NCBI GenBank assembly: GCA_001701165.1
Contig: DAAP01000052.1
Coordinates: forward strand, 1-40,918
Direction: 5' to 3'
Length of the DNA: 40,918 nucleotides
DNA from: Bacteroidales bacterium H4
Lineage (GTDB): Bacteria > Bacteroidota > Bacteroidia > Bacteroidales > Muribaculaceae
The translations under genes were made by a program, and so were the position numbers. Shown piece by piece: positions 17,510-24,994 of the stretch. The notes beneath the pieces were generated by a model. It was not told the DNA's origin. It saw only the letters and a program-made list of their open reading frames with translations, and searched no databases. Each line of letters begins with the position of its first letter. Position 1 is the first letter of the stretch.

Positions 17510-17592
17510 TCATACTCCCCGGACGGCATTATCCGCCAACAGGTTATGAGGGTATCATCTCAGCCGAACCCGAAGGCTCAGCACCCATGATG
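17510..17592 (-). promoter_or_regulatory. TPP riboswitch (THI element)
   Basis: Read on the minus strand, the conserved aptamer blocks appear in order: GGGTGC (17586-17581), GGCTGAGA and TGATACCC, then AACCTG, then GGATAATGCC, and the closing GGGGA. UCAU and AUGA at the two ends form the start of P1. These are the hallmark sequences of the thiamine-diphosphate riboswitch. It stands directly upstream of thiD and the rest of the thi operon, and would repress it when TPP is plentiful. Confidence 0.95.
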
Positions 17593-17595
17593 CCG

Positions 17596-17627
17596 CAAAG
17601 GTACAAAATCTATTTGAATTTGCGAAA
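17596..17627 (-). promoter_or_regulatory. Promoter of the thi operon
   Basis: TACCTTTG (17603-17596, minus strand) matches the Bacteroidota -7 box TAnnTTTG. TTTC (17627-17624) stands 20 nt upstream as a near-match to the -33 TTTG. Transcription would start near 17590, immediately before the riboswitch aptamer. Confidence 0.65.
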
Positions 17628-17681
17628 GGGAAACGGATTATCACCCACGACTCCGCACATTCCCAATTGGAAATTAATTAG

Positions 17682-17689
17682 TAACTTTG
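17682..17689 (+). promoter_or_regulatory. -7 box of the LuxR-type regulator gene
   Basis: TAACTTTG matches TAnnTTTG and lies 33 nt upstream of the start at 17723. No TTTG is seen at the expected -33 position, so this promoter may be weak or activator-dependent. It is divergent from the thi promoter, about 80 nt away. Confidence 0.45.
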
Positions 17690-17722
17690 CATCAAACAAA
17701 ACGATAAAGACAAGCAAATACA

Positions 17723-18700
17723 ATGTTCGGAACAACCAAACACACAGCATACGGCTCATTGGAACCATACACTCCGCAAGAACCTATGCGCAAGCTCATT
17801 GCCGAGAACAACCTGTTGCTGATGGCATTGAGCCGCTTCGAAATAGCTCTTGGATTCGGAACAAAGACGGTGGCACAAGTTTGCGCCGACAACGGAGTGG
17901 ACACCTCGACATTCCTTGCCGTCGCCAATTTTCTAAGCGACAGGCCTTACGAGCGCTTTGAAATATCGTTGCCATCACTGGTAAAATACTTAAAAAATGC
18001 ACACACGTATTTTTTGGACTTCATCCTTCCGGAAATACGGCGCAAACTTATAGCATCCATAAATTGCTCGGATCCGGCCAACGTGGGTTTTTTAATCCTG
18101 CGTTTCTATGACGGATATGTCGAGGAGGTGCGCCGACACATGGAGTACGAAAACAGCCATGTATTCAATTATGTGGACCACCTCATCAAGGGCATTAACC
18201 CCGGCGGATACCACATCTCCGACTTCGAACATGTACATCGGCCCATAGCATCCAAGCTTAACGAGCTCAAGGACATATTTATATGCCATTATGCCGGGAG
18301 CGGGGCACGTGTAGATTCGCTTAATTCGGCGCTCTTTGATATCATCATCTGCGAACAGGACCTATTGGGACACTGCATGGTCGAGGACCGCATATTTGTC
18401 CCGGCGGTGCAAACTTTAGAACAGGAAGTGACGAAGCGTGCCGAACCGACAAGCAATGTCGAAAGCAAGACGCCGACACCCACGGGAGACATTCTCACCG
18501 AACGCGAAAAAGAAATTGTACGCTGCGTCACACGCGGAATGTCCAATAAAGAGATTGCGGACAAACTTTTCCTTTCGATACATACCGTGACCACCCATCG
18601 CCGCAACATCAACAACAAATTGCAGATACACTCGACGGCGGCATTAGCCATCTTCGCCATTCTCAACAAGCTCATTGACCTGTCCGAAGTACATGTCTGA
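17723..18700 (+). CDS. LuxR-type transcription factor with RIC/ScdA-like hemerythrin domain
   Basis: The 325-aa protein ends in a clear LuxR/GerE helix-turn-helix (about 256-318: LTEREKEIVRCVTRGMSNKEIADKLFLSIHTVTTHR). The N-terminal 30-75 segment resembles the ScdA_N domain (TVAQVCADNGVD), but the usual CC motif is replaced by LGFG. The middle (about 85-235) has the spacing of a RIC/YtfE di-iron hemerythrin-like domain: His94, His139-x3-Glu143, His170 or His172, and His217-x3-Glu221. In RIC such residues hold a di-iron site that deals with nitric oxide and oxidative damage. The likely role is a cytoplasmic regulator sensing oxygen, NO or redox state; this is inference. Similar fusions occur in Bacteroidota. 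It is divergent from the thi operon; whether it controls it is unknown. Confidence 0.85.
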   Translation: MFGTTKHTAYGSLEPYTPQEPMRKLIAENNLLLMALSRFEIALGFGTKTVAQVCADNGVDTSTFLAVANFLSDRPYERFEISLPSLVKYLKNAHTYFLDFILPEIRRKLIASINCSDPANVGFLILRFYDGYVEEVRRHMEYENSHVFNYVDHLIKGINPGGYHISDFEHVHRPIASKLNELKDIFICHYAGSGARVDSLNSALFDIIICEQDLLGHCMVEDRIFVPAVQTLEQEVTKRAEPTSNVESKTPTPTGDILTEREKEIVRCVTRGMSNKEIADKLFLSIHTVTTHRRNINNKLQIHSTAALAIFAILNKLIDLSEVHV

Positions 18701-18779
18701 CGAGCCAACCCCCATAATACCCATTTTGTCGATTATGGTCACTTTAGCAGGATAACATCTAAAATAAGACACACATCAA

Positions 18780-19127
18780 ATGACTGAATTTTTGACGCAA
18801 TACCACATTGCCGGATTGGCCGTAGGTCTTGCTACATTCCTCATTATCGGATTGTTCCATCCGTTAGTAATCAAGGGAGAGTACTACGTGGGACGCAAAA
18901 TACGTTGGTGGTTTCTGTGTGCAGGCATCATTCTGCTCGGATTATGCATATACGTAGACGATGCCATAGCGTCCATATTCCTGGGAGTCACGGCTTTCAG
19001 CTGCCTATGGAGCATCCACGAAGTCAATGAGCAGGTGAAACGTGTTCATCGCGGATGGTTTCCGGCTAATCCACGCCGAGCCACCAAGAAAGATGATACA
19101 TCAAAACAAAAGACATCCGAACAATGA
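18780..19127 (+). CDS. DUF4491 family small membrane protein
   Basis: The 115-aa product has three predicted membrane helices (about 10-29, 43-60 and 62-80), with the segment HPLVIKGEYYVGRK between the first two and a basic C-terminal tail. The sequence and size match the DUF4491 family of Bacteroidota, of unknown function. Its stop overlaps the start of the next gene by 4 nt (ATGA), so the pair is probably co-translated. Confidence 0.8.
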   Translation: MTEFLTQYHIAGLAVGLATFLIIGLFHPLVIKGEYYVGRKIRWWFLCAGIILLGLCIYVDDAIASIFLGVTAFSCLWSIHEVNEQVKRVHRGWFPANPRRATKKDDTSKQKTSEQ

Positions 19128-19558
19128 AAATCTTGCGCCGATATTGGCCAAGCATGGTGACATTGGCAGCTGTTTTGTGGTTGACCTTAGCGCCGCAACC
19201 CTTGCCCGACCTGGACGTGCCTCCCTTCGATGGGCTGGACAAAGTGATGCACGCAGTAATGATGGGAGGCCTGGCCGGAGCCTTTATGTTTGATTGGCGT
19301 CGCGGTGGACGCTGGAATTTACGCAAAAGCAACGCCGGACGCCAGCACATGCTGACCCCCGGCGTGGTAATTGTTATATGTCTGTGCATGGCCGTATTCT
19401 CGGCCGTGGACGAATGGGCGCAAGGCGCCTTGGGCATGGGCCGCACTTCAGATGTTTACGACTTGATAGCCGACATTGTCGGCATTGTCGTGGCAGCACT
19501 GACAGCCCCCGCCGCCATCAATGCGCTGCTTGAAGGGCGGCGCGCACATCGGCCTTGA
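19124..19558 (+). CDS. VanZ-like membrane protein
   Basis: The 144-aa product has a VanZ-type layout: a first helix (about 8-24), the loop PPFDGLDKVMHAVMMGGLAG with the conserved Asp-Lys-x-x-His, a helix near 85-100 with DEWAQG, and a last helix near 118-135 after the conserved Arg-x-Ser/Thr-x-x-Asp (RTSDVYDLIAD). The function of stand-alone VanZ-like proteins is unclear, though an envelope role is assumed. Translationally coupled to the DUF4491 gene upstream. Its last 41 nt overlap the 3' end of the tlpA-like gene on the other strand. Confidence 0.85.
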   Translation: MKILRRYWPSMVTLAAVLWLTLAPQPLPDLDVPPFDGLDKVMHAVMMGGLAGAFMFDWRRGGRWNLRKSNAGRQHMLTPGVVIVICLCMAVFSAVDEWAQGALGMGRTSDVYDLIADIVGIVVAALTAPAAINALLEGRRAHRP

Positions 19559-20531
19559 GGTCATCGTCCTGCTTGTCTCGCGACAGTATTTTTCCGTCCG
19601 GCCCGAAAAGTATTATACACGGTATACCCGAAATGCCGTAGACGTCTGTAGGTATGGTTTGGCCGTTGAGCCAGCATTCCCACGGCAAGTCGTGGTCTTT
19701 GATTGCCTTGCGGGTGTTGTCAGGTTCATCCCATACAGCCACACCAAGCACGCGCAAGCCCTTATCCTTAAACTCGTTGTACAAGTCTTTGATGACGGCT
19801 GTTTGACGTATGCACGGTCCGCACCAACTGGCCCAGAAGTCCACCAAGACATACCCTCCGCGTCCTACAACGTCACTCAGACGATGGGTAACGCCGTCAT
19901 ACGAGATTTCGAAATCGCGGAACATTCCGCCAGGCTGCGTCTCGGCCTTGGCGCGATTGGCATCAAGGAGTTTGCGTACACGCATGTATTGCTTCATCGT
20001 AGGGTTTTGCTCGACCAAATCCTCAACCTCGGAAGGCTCCATTTCGTATGCCTGATCAAGGAACAGCGTATAACCGATGATATTATCTATATTTGCACGC
20101 ATTACCGAATCCAAGTGAGCCGTAACCGCCTTGTATATTCTCTTCTGCTCGTCTTCGTCTTTGGTGGCACGCAGACGTTGACTTGCATCTCGTATGTATT
20201 CAGCTATTTCGGCTTCCTTGAGATTGAAGGGCGTCTGTATTGTCTGACCGCGACGATAGGTGTAAGTACCTTCTTCGAGAACAAACTGGCCGCGACGATC
20301 GCCATCTACGATGACGCGCGCAAGTATAGGGACATCCACACGACCGCAGAAGACTGCGGTGGTGTCTTCGACCAATACGCTGTCGATATTGACACCGGTG
20401 TCATAATTGACCAAGTAAGCCATAGCGCCTTCATCATCCGCGCCTAAGGGCACAGTCACTTTATAGTCGCCGGCATATACGGTCGTGGCTGCAGCCAAAG
20501 CCGTCAGCGATAAAAAAAATACATTTCTCAT
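19518..20531 (-). CDS. TlpA-like periplasmic thioredoxin-fold protein
   Basis: The 337-aa product begins with a signal peptide (MRNVFFLSLTALAAATTVYA). A DUF4369-like beta domain follows (about 21-120), then a helical linker. The C-terminal AhpC/TSA-TlpA domain (about 200-335) has the active site FWASWCGPC with Cys237 and Cys240, and a later cis-Pro context SGIPC. Bacteroidota have many such proteins, thought to act as periplasmic thiol-disulfide reductases. The start at 20531 is preferred because the longer in-frame extension to 20735 places 68 residues before the signal peptide and crosses the divergent promoter region. Its 3' end runs 41 nt into the VanZ gene. Confidence 0.88.
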   Translation of the reverse strand: MRNVFFLSLTALAAATTVYAGDYKVTVPLGADDEGAMAYLVNYDTGVNIDSVLVEDTTAVFCGRVDVPILARVIVDGDRRGQFVLEEGTYTYRRGQTIQTPFNLKEAEIAEYIRDASQRLRATKDEDEQKRIYKAVTAHLDSVMRANIDNIIGYTLFLDQAYEMEPSEVEDLVEQNPTMKQYMRVRKLLDANRAKAETQPGGMFRDFEISYDGVTHRLSDVVGRGGYVLVDFWASWCGPCIRQTAVIKDLYNEFKDKGLRVLGVAVWDEPDNTRKAIKDHDLPWECWLNGQTIPTDVYGISGIPCIILFGPDGKILSRDKQDDDLKADVRAALQAAH

Positions 20532-20594
20532 TATCCTTTTGTTATTTAATGTGTTACATTCATATATTATATACCATCTAAAGGGCTTCGCCGA

Positions 20595-20602
20595 CAAAGT
20601 TA
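20595..20602 (-). promoter_or_regulatory. -7 box of the tlpA-like gene
   Basis: Read on the minus strand, TAACTTTG matches TAnnTTTG and lies 64 nt upstream of the signal-peptide start. No good -33 TTTG is seen at 19-21 nt. It supports the 20531 start over the longer reading frame. Confidence 0.45.
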
Positions 20603-20634
20603 CACTTTTTTCAGAAAAAACAGCATCCAAAATG

Positions 20635-20665
20635 TTTGTAATTATACGGCTAATTTGTAAATTTG
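20635..20665 (+). promoter_or_regulatory. Promoter of the acyl-CoA ligase gene
   Basis: TTTG (20635-20638) and TAAATTTG (20658-20665) are separated by 19 nt, a full match to the Bacteroidota promoter pattern. Transcription would start near 20672, about 40 nt before the start codon at 20714. This rules out the longer reading frame beginning at 20663. Confidence 0.75.
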
Positions 20666-20713
20666 CATTCGATGCTCTCTCCCAAGCACCCAATAATCCA
20701 TACACATAGGACC

Positions 20714-22378
20714 ATGGACAAGAAACTGACTTCACTCAACGCCTACATCCAACAAGCCATACGCGAAAACTGGGAAGGGCTGGCACTCACCGATTTCAAC
20801 GGCACGTCGCTGCAATATCGCGCAGTGGCGCGCAAGATAGCCAAGCTACACATCCTCTTCGAAAACGCCGGCATACGACACGGCGACAAAATCGCCTTCT
20901 GCGGACGCAACAGTAGCCAGTGGGCCACGGCCGTCCTGGCTACACTGACATATGGTGCCATCGCCGTACCCATACTCAACGACTTCAAGGCTGACACGAT
21001 ACAACATCTCGTCAACCATTCGGAAGCACGCTTGCTCTTCATAGGACAAAACAACTGGGAAAACATCGATGCCGATGCCATGCCCGCCCTACAAGCCATA
21101 TTCCTTATAGACGACTACTCGCTGCTGGTGTCGCGAGACGAACGCATTTCCGAGGCTCGCCGACACCTCAACGAACTGTTCGGGCACAAATATCCCGAAC
21201 GCTTTACGCCAGAAGACGCCGTATATGAGCCGCGCGACCCGGATGATGTAATTTTCATCAACTACACATCAGGATCTATGGGATTTTCAAAGGGCGTAAT
21301 GATCACCGAACACAATATGTGGTCTAATATTCAGTATACGCTGGATCATTTGGAATTCCTGCTGCCGGGCGACCCGTTGGTGAGCATGCTGCCTTTGGCA
21401 CACATGTTCGGAATGATGGTCGAATTCCTGCACCCCTTTGTCAAGGGCTGCCACATATACTTCTTGACACGCACACCCTCACCGCGCATCATTATGGAAG
21501 CCTTCGCCACGGTCAAGCCCAAGCTGATAGTGGCCGTGCCTTTGATAATCGAAAAAATCATCAAGACGCGAGTATTCCCGTTGTTGGACAAACCCATGAT
21601 GAAACTGATGCTGAAAATGCCTTTTGTAGACGATGTCCTGTTGGGTAAAATCAAAGAGAAACTTACCCAAACCTTCGGCGGGAACCTCCAAGAGATGGTT
21701 ATCGGCGGCGCCGGTCTCAACAAGGACGTCGAGACATTCCTGCGACGCATACACTTCCCATTCACCGTGGGCTACGGAATGACCGAGTGTGCACCACTGA
21801 TAGCATACGCACCATGGGAGGAGTCACGTCCACAATCATGCGGGCGCATTGTCGACCGGATGGAAATGCGCGTTGACTCACCCGACCCTGCCGAAGTGCC
21901 CGGAGTGCTGTGGGTTCGAGGAGCCAACGTTATGAAAGGCTACTACAATAATCCCGAAGCTACCAAAGCCGTCATGCAAGACGGATGGATGAACACCGGG
22001 GACATCTGCACCGTGGATGCCGATGGATACATATATATACGCGGACGCGACAAGAACATGATACTCGGTCCCAGCGGTCAAAACATCTATCCCGAGGAAA
22101 TAGAACAGCGCCTAAGCAATATGCCATACGTCTGCGAATGTCTGGTGGTAGACAGTGGCGGCGGACGTCTGCAAGCACTGATATACCCCGACATCGAAAA
22201 TGCCACACAGCAGGGTATGACCATGCCGCAGATTGAAGACCTTATGCGACAAAATGTCGAGCAGCTCAACCACGAACTGCCTGCATACAGTCACATATCG
22301 GATACCTCCGTGATGTACGAGGAGTTCGAAAAAACCCCCAAGCGCTCCATCAAGCGCTACCTCTACCAGCATAGTTAG
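20714..22378 (+). CDS. Long-chain acyl-CoA ligase-like AMP-forming enzyme
   Basis: The 554-aa product belongs to the ANL superfamily of adenylate-forming enzymes, which activate a carboxylate as acyl-AMP and then pass it to CoA. Motif A3 is INYTSGSMGFSKGV (near residue 180), A5 is GYGMTECAP (near 352), the A7/A8 region includes NTGDICTVDADGYIYIRGRDKN, and the catalytic lysine context near the C-terminus is KTPKRSIKRYL. The arrangement is closest to FadD-type long-chain fatty acid ligases of Bacteroidota. No beta-oxidation genes are adjacent, so fatty-acid salvage for lipids is more likely than catabolism; this is inference. Confidence 0.9.
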   Translation: MDKKLTSLNAYIQQAIRENWEGLALTDFNGTSLQYRAVARKIAKLHILFENAGIRHGDKIAFCGRNSSQWATAVLATLTYGAIAVPILNDFKADTIQHLVNHSEARLLFIGQNNWENIDADAMPALQAIFLIDDYSLLVSRDERISEARRHLNELFGHKYPERFTPEDAVYEPRDPDDVIFINYTSGSMGFSKGVMITEHNMWSNIQYTLDHLEFLLPGDPLVSMLPLAHMFGMMVEFLHPFVKGCHIYFLTRTPSPRIIMEAFATVKPKLIVAVPLIIEKIIKTRVFPLLDKPMMKLMLKMPFVDDVLLGKIKEKLTQTFGGNLQEMVIGGAGLNKDVETFLRRIHFPFTVGYGMTECAPLIAYAPWEESRPQSCGRIVDRMEMRVDSPDPAEVPGVLWVRGANVMKGYYNNPEATKAVMQDGWMNTGDICTVDADGYIYIRGRDKNMILGPSGQNIYPEEIEQRLSNMPYVCECLVVDSGGGRLQALIYPDIENATQQGMTMPQIEDLMRQNVEQLNHELPAYSHISDTSVMYEEFEKTPKRSIKRYLYQHS

Positions 22379-22408
22379 CCCATAGGAGCACGGCGCATTA
22401 CGAGCCAA

Positions 22409-22434
22409 ATTCCAAGAGACATAAAGTTTGGAAT
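22409..22434 (+). terminator. Weak inverted repeat after the acyl-CoA ligase gene
   Basis: ATTCCAA (22409-22415) and TTGGAAT (22428-22434) form a 7-bp stem 30 nt past the ligase stop. An AT-rich stretch follows, but without a clean T-run. It may be a weak terminator or part of the leader of the transporter gene. Confidence 0.3.
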
Positions 22435-22500
22435 GGAGTAAAAGTTTTATAGTCCATAAGACACATCTCATCCCGTCAAAAGCTTCTTCAAAAGCACCAC

Positions 22501-23865
22501 ATGGCACAACAACAATTTGCCTCAAAGATAGGTCTCGTAGCCGCCACTGTCGGTTCGGCTGTGGGACTGGGTACGGTATGGCGTTTCCCGGCCGAGACTC
22601 AGGCCGGCGGAGGCGCAGCATTTCTGCTTATATACGTATTATGTATACTCGTGCTTGGAATCCCGGTTATGCTGGCCGAGTTTGCATTGGGTCGCGGCGG
22701 AGGCTGCGATGCCATCGGATCGTACAAAGCATTGTCGCCTCACGGCAAATGGCATTACGGAGGGCTGCTGGCCGTAATTGCGGCCACGCTCATTATGATG
22801 TTTTACATGGTCGTGGGCGGATGGACACTTGAGTATCTGCTAAATTCGATTACCGGCGACCTCTACGGCAACCTGAGGTTGCACGACAATGCCAATGAGG
22901 CTTTTACCGAAGTCATGCACAACTATGTATATACGGATTTTATGCCCGTAGTCAATGCCGTGCTGATGGTGGGAATAAACATTGCCATACTCCTCGGCGG
23001 AGTGCAAAAAGGCATCGAACGCCTGTCTACAATCACTATGCCCATCCTATTTTTGCTGTTGGCCGTATTCTGCTGTTATACACTGACACTGGACGGTGCG
23101 GGTCAAGGAGTCAAATTCTTCCTATCGCCGGACTTCTCCAAAATCACACCCTCAGTGGTCGTCAGCGCCATGGGGCAAGCTTTCTTCTCATTGAGTTTGG
23201 GTATGGGCATTCTGGTAACCTACGCCTCATATTTCCCTAAAGACACCAACCTGACCCGCACCTCGGTAACAGTATGCATCAGCACACTGCTGGTGGCAAT
23301 ACTTATGGGCTTGATTATCTTCCCGGCACTCACTTCCTTCGGTTTGTCCGATAGAGACGTTTCAGGCACAACCCTTGTATTTGTCACGCTTCCCGAAATG
23401 TTCACCCATATGCCGGGCACACAATTGTGGAGCATAGCATTCTTTGCGCTGCTTCTCATAGCCGCACTCACATCCACAGTGTCACTTGCCGAAGTGCCCA
23501 TTGCATATATCCAACATCGATACAACACCAAGCGCTCAACTGCAGTATTGGTGACACTGCTACCCATAGCCGCGTGCGCTGCGATATGCGCCATGTCCTT
23601 TGGCTCGCTGTCATGGATACACATAATGGGACAGAGCATCTTCAGCTTTTTAGACAGCCTCACATCTTACATTATGCTTCCCGTGGTGGCACTGATTACA
23701 TGCATATACATCGGATGGTTTGCACCCAAGGGATTGATGCGCGACCAGCTGAGTCATGGCAGGGCACGTCATTCTATGATGGTTCCGCTAGTCATCTTTG
23801 CTATACGCATCCTCGCACCGGCCTGCATAATCATCATACTTGTGTCCAATCTTTTGAACACTTAA
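22501..23865 (+). CDS. Sodium-dependent transporter, NSS (SNF) family
   Basis: The 454-aa product is an inner-membrane protein with about 11-12 hydrophobic helices. Its start, FASKIGLVAATVGSAVGLGTVWRFP, is the family signature of the first helix with its unwound Na+ and substrate site, and it is followed by AGGGAAFLLIY. A later helix contains FFSLSLGMGILVTYASY, where the second sodium site lies. Bacterial members such as LeuT and MhsT import amino acids with sodium. The exact substrate cannot be read. No amino-acid enzyme is adjacent to narrow it. Confidence 0.93.
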   Translation: MAQQQFASKIGLVAATVGSAVGLGTVWRFPAETQAGGGAAFLLIYVLCILVLGIPVMLAEFALGRGGGCDAIGSYKALSPHGKWHYGGLLAVIAATLIMMFYMVVGGWTLEYLLNSITGDLYGNLRLHDNANEAFTEVMHNYVYTDFMPVVNAVLMVGINIAILLGGVQKGIERLSTITMPILFLLLAVFCCYTLTLDGAGQGVKFFLSPDFSKITPSVVVSAMGQAFFSLSLGMGILVTYASYFPKDTNLTRTSVTVCISTLLVAILMGLIIFPALTSFGLSDRDVSGTTLVFVTLPEMFTHMPGTQLWSIAFFALLLIAALTSTVSLAEVPIAYIQHRYNTKRSTAVLVTLLPIAACAAICAMSFGSLSWIHIMGQSIFSFLDSLTSYIMLPVVALITCIYIGWFAPKGLMRDQLSHGRARHSMMVPLVIFAIRILAPACIIIILVSNLLNT

Positions 23866-23975
23866 GATGCTGCCGCAACACCCCGTACACCTGCCGGAGG
23901 GCTTATCGTGGCCGATGTCGTACTACACAAGTGTGCTCATAGGCAGCAATCAATAAGCAGACACATAGACGACCA

Positions 23976-24704
23976 ATGCATTTTACACTCGAATTCATAG
24001 AACAGACTTACGATAGGTTCAACCTGCAACTATTCGGCGGACGCTTGCCCAAGGTTCCGTTGCGACTGAGTACGGCACACACTTTTGTCGGCAAATGCGC
24101 GCCTCGCAACGGCAATATACATCGTCAGGGGCGACACGCCGATGACGACTTTTATCTCTGTTTCAGCACCGCACACAATCTCACGCACAAACAGGCCGAA
24201 GACACAGTCATACACGAGATGATACACCTGTTTATCAATCTGCACAATTTGGCCGATGCCTCGCACCACGGGCCGCTGTACCGCACACTTATGAGCAGCA
24301 TCAACACCGCGCACAAGCGCAATGTCTCCATATCCTACGACCCGAAAGCCAATGACGACAGCCAACCCGAAACATCCGGGAATACGGCTAATACGAAAAA
24401 CGGACAACATTCTACGTCAACCATAACGCGCAAATGCATGGTCGCCATTGTGCGCGATTCCAAAGGATGGGGGTTCAAGTTGCTGCCGCGCACTTATGCC
24501 GGCATAACACGTTATTACATCGGCGTAAAACACGCCATAAACAGTTTTGAATTATATTTTGCCGTAGTGGATGCCACCTTCGCGACTTACCCCGTATCAT
24601 CAGCCCTGAAAATCTATCGGCTTGATCGATCCGAAATTCTCAGCCATCTAATCACCGCAATACCATACGAAATCACAGCCAACGAAATACGCCCCAAGAA
24701 GTGA
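23976..24704 (+). CDS. SprT-like zinc metalloprotease domain protein
   Basis: The 242-aa product has the SprT layout. An N-terminal helix plus LFGGRLPKVPLRLS opens the domain, followed by the zinc-binding motif HEMIH (His80, Glu81, His84). A downstream His97 or His98 (DASHHGPLY) is a candidate third ligand. The C-terminal half (about 130-242) has no motif I recognise. SPRTN in eukaryotes cleaves DNA-protein crosslinks, but the role of bacterial SprT-like proteins is poorly known. It lies 110 nt after the transporter gene on the same strand. Confidence 0.85.
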   Translation: MHFTLEFIEQTYDRFNLQLFGGRLPKVPLRLSTAHTFVGKCAPRNGNIHRQGRHADDDFYLCFSTAHNLTHKQAEDTVIHEMIHLFINLHNLADASHHGPLYRTLMSSINTAHKRNVSISYDPKANDDSQPETSGNTANTKNGQHSTSTITRKCMVAIVRDSKGWGFKLLPRTYAGITRYYIGVKHAINSFELYFAVVDATFATYPVSSALKIYRLDRSEILSHLITAIPYEITANEIRPKK

Positions 24705-24875
24705 AATCCACTACAAGACGCGCATAGGTCTGTACACGCACATTTGCCCATATTAGCAAGTATTCAATATTCACTGCCGGCATATACGCAACGCCGGCAG
24801 AAAATTCGTACCGACGTCTTACGCGTCAGCATCAAACCGACCGAGATTACATAAGACCTGTCACGTGGCACAACT

Positions 24876-24907
24876 TTTGCAAGTATGGCTATATATTCGT
24901 ACCTTTG
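24876..24907 (+). promoter_or_regulatory. Promoter of gpmI
   Basis: TTTG (24876-24879) and TACCTTTG (24900-24907) are separated by 20 nt, a full match to TTTG-N19-21-TAnnTTTG. Transcription would start near 24914, with a leader of about 80 nt before gpmI. The rest of the 290-nt gap (24705-24994) shows no gene. Confidence 0.75.
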
Positions 24908-24994
24908 TAGTGCCAAAACGGACTTACAGTCAACGGGGCACTCTCTCGAAAACACACCGAAAATATAACAACACACGACATTCATCAAAAGACT

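Noticed and set aside
20531..20735. The longer N-terminus of the TlpA-like protein
   Set aside because: It would put 68 residues before a normal signal peptide and cross both the -7 box of this gene and the divergent promoter of the acyl-CoA ligase.
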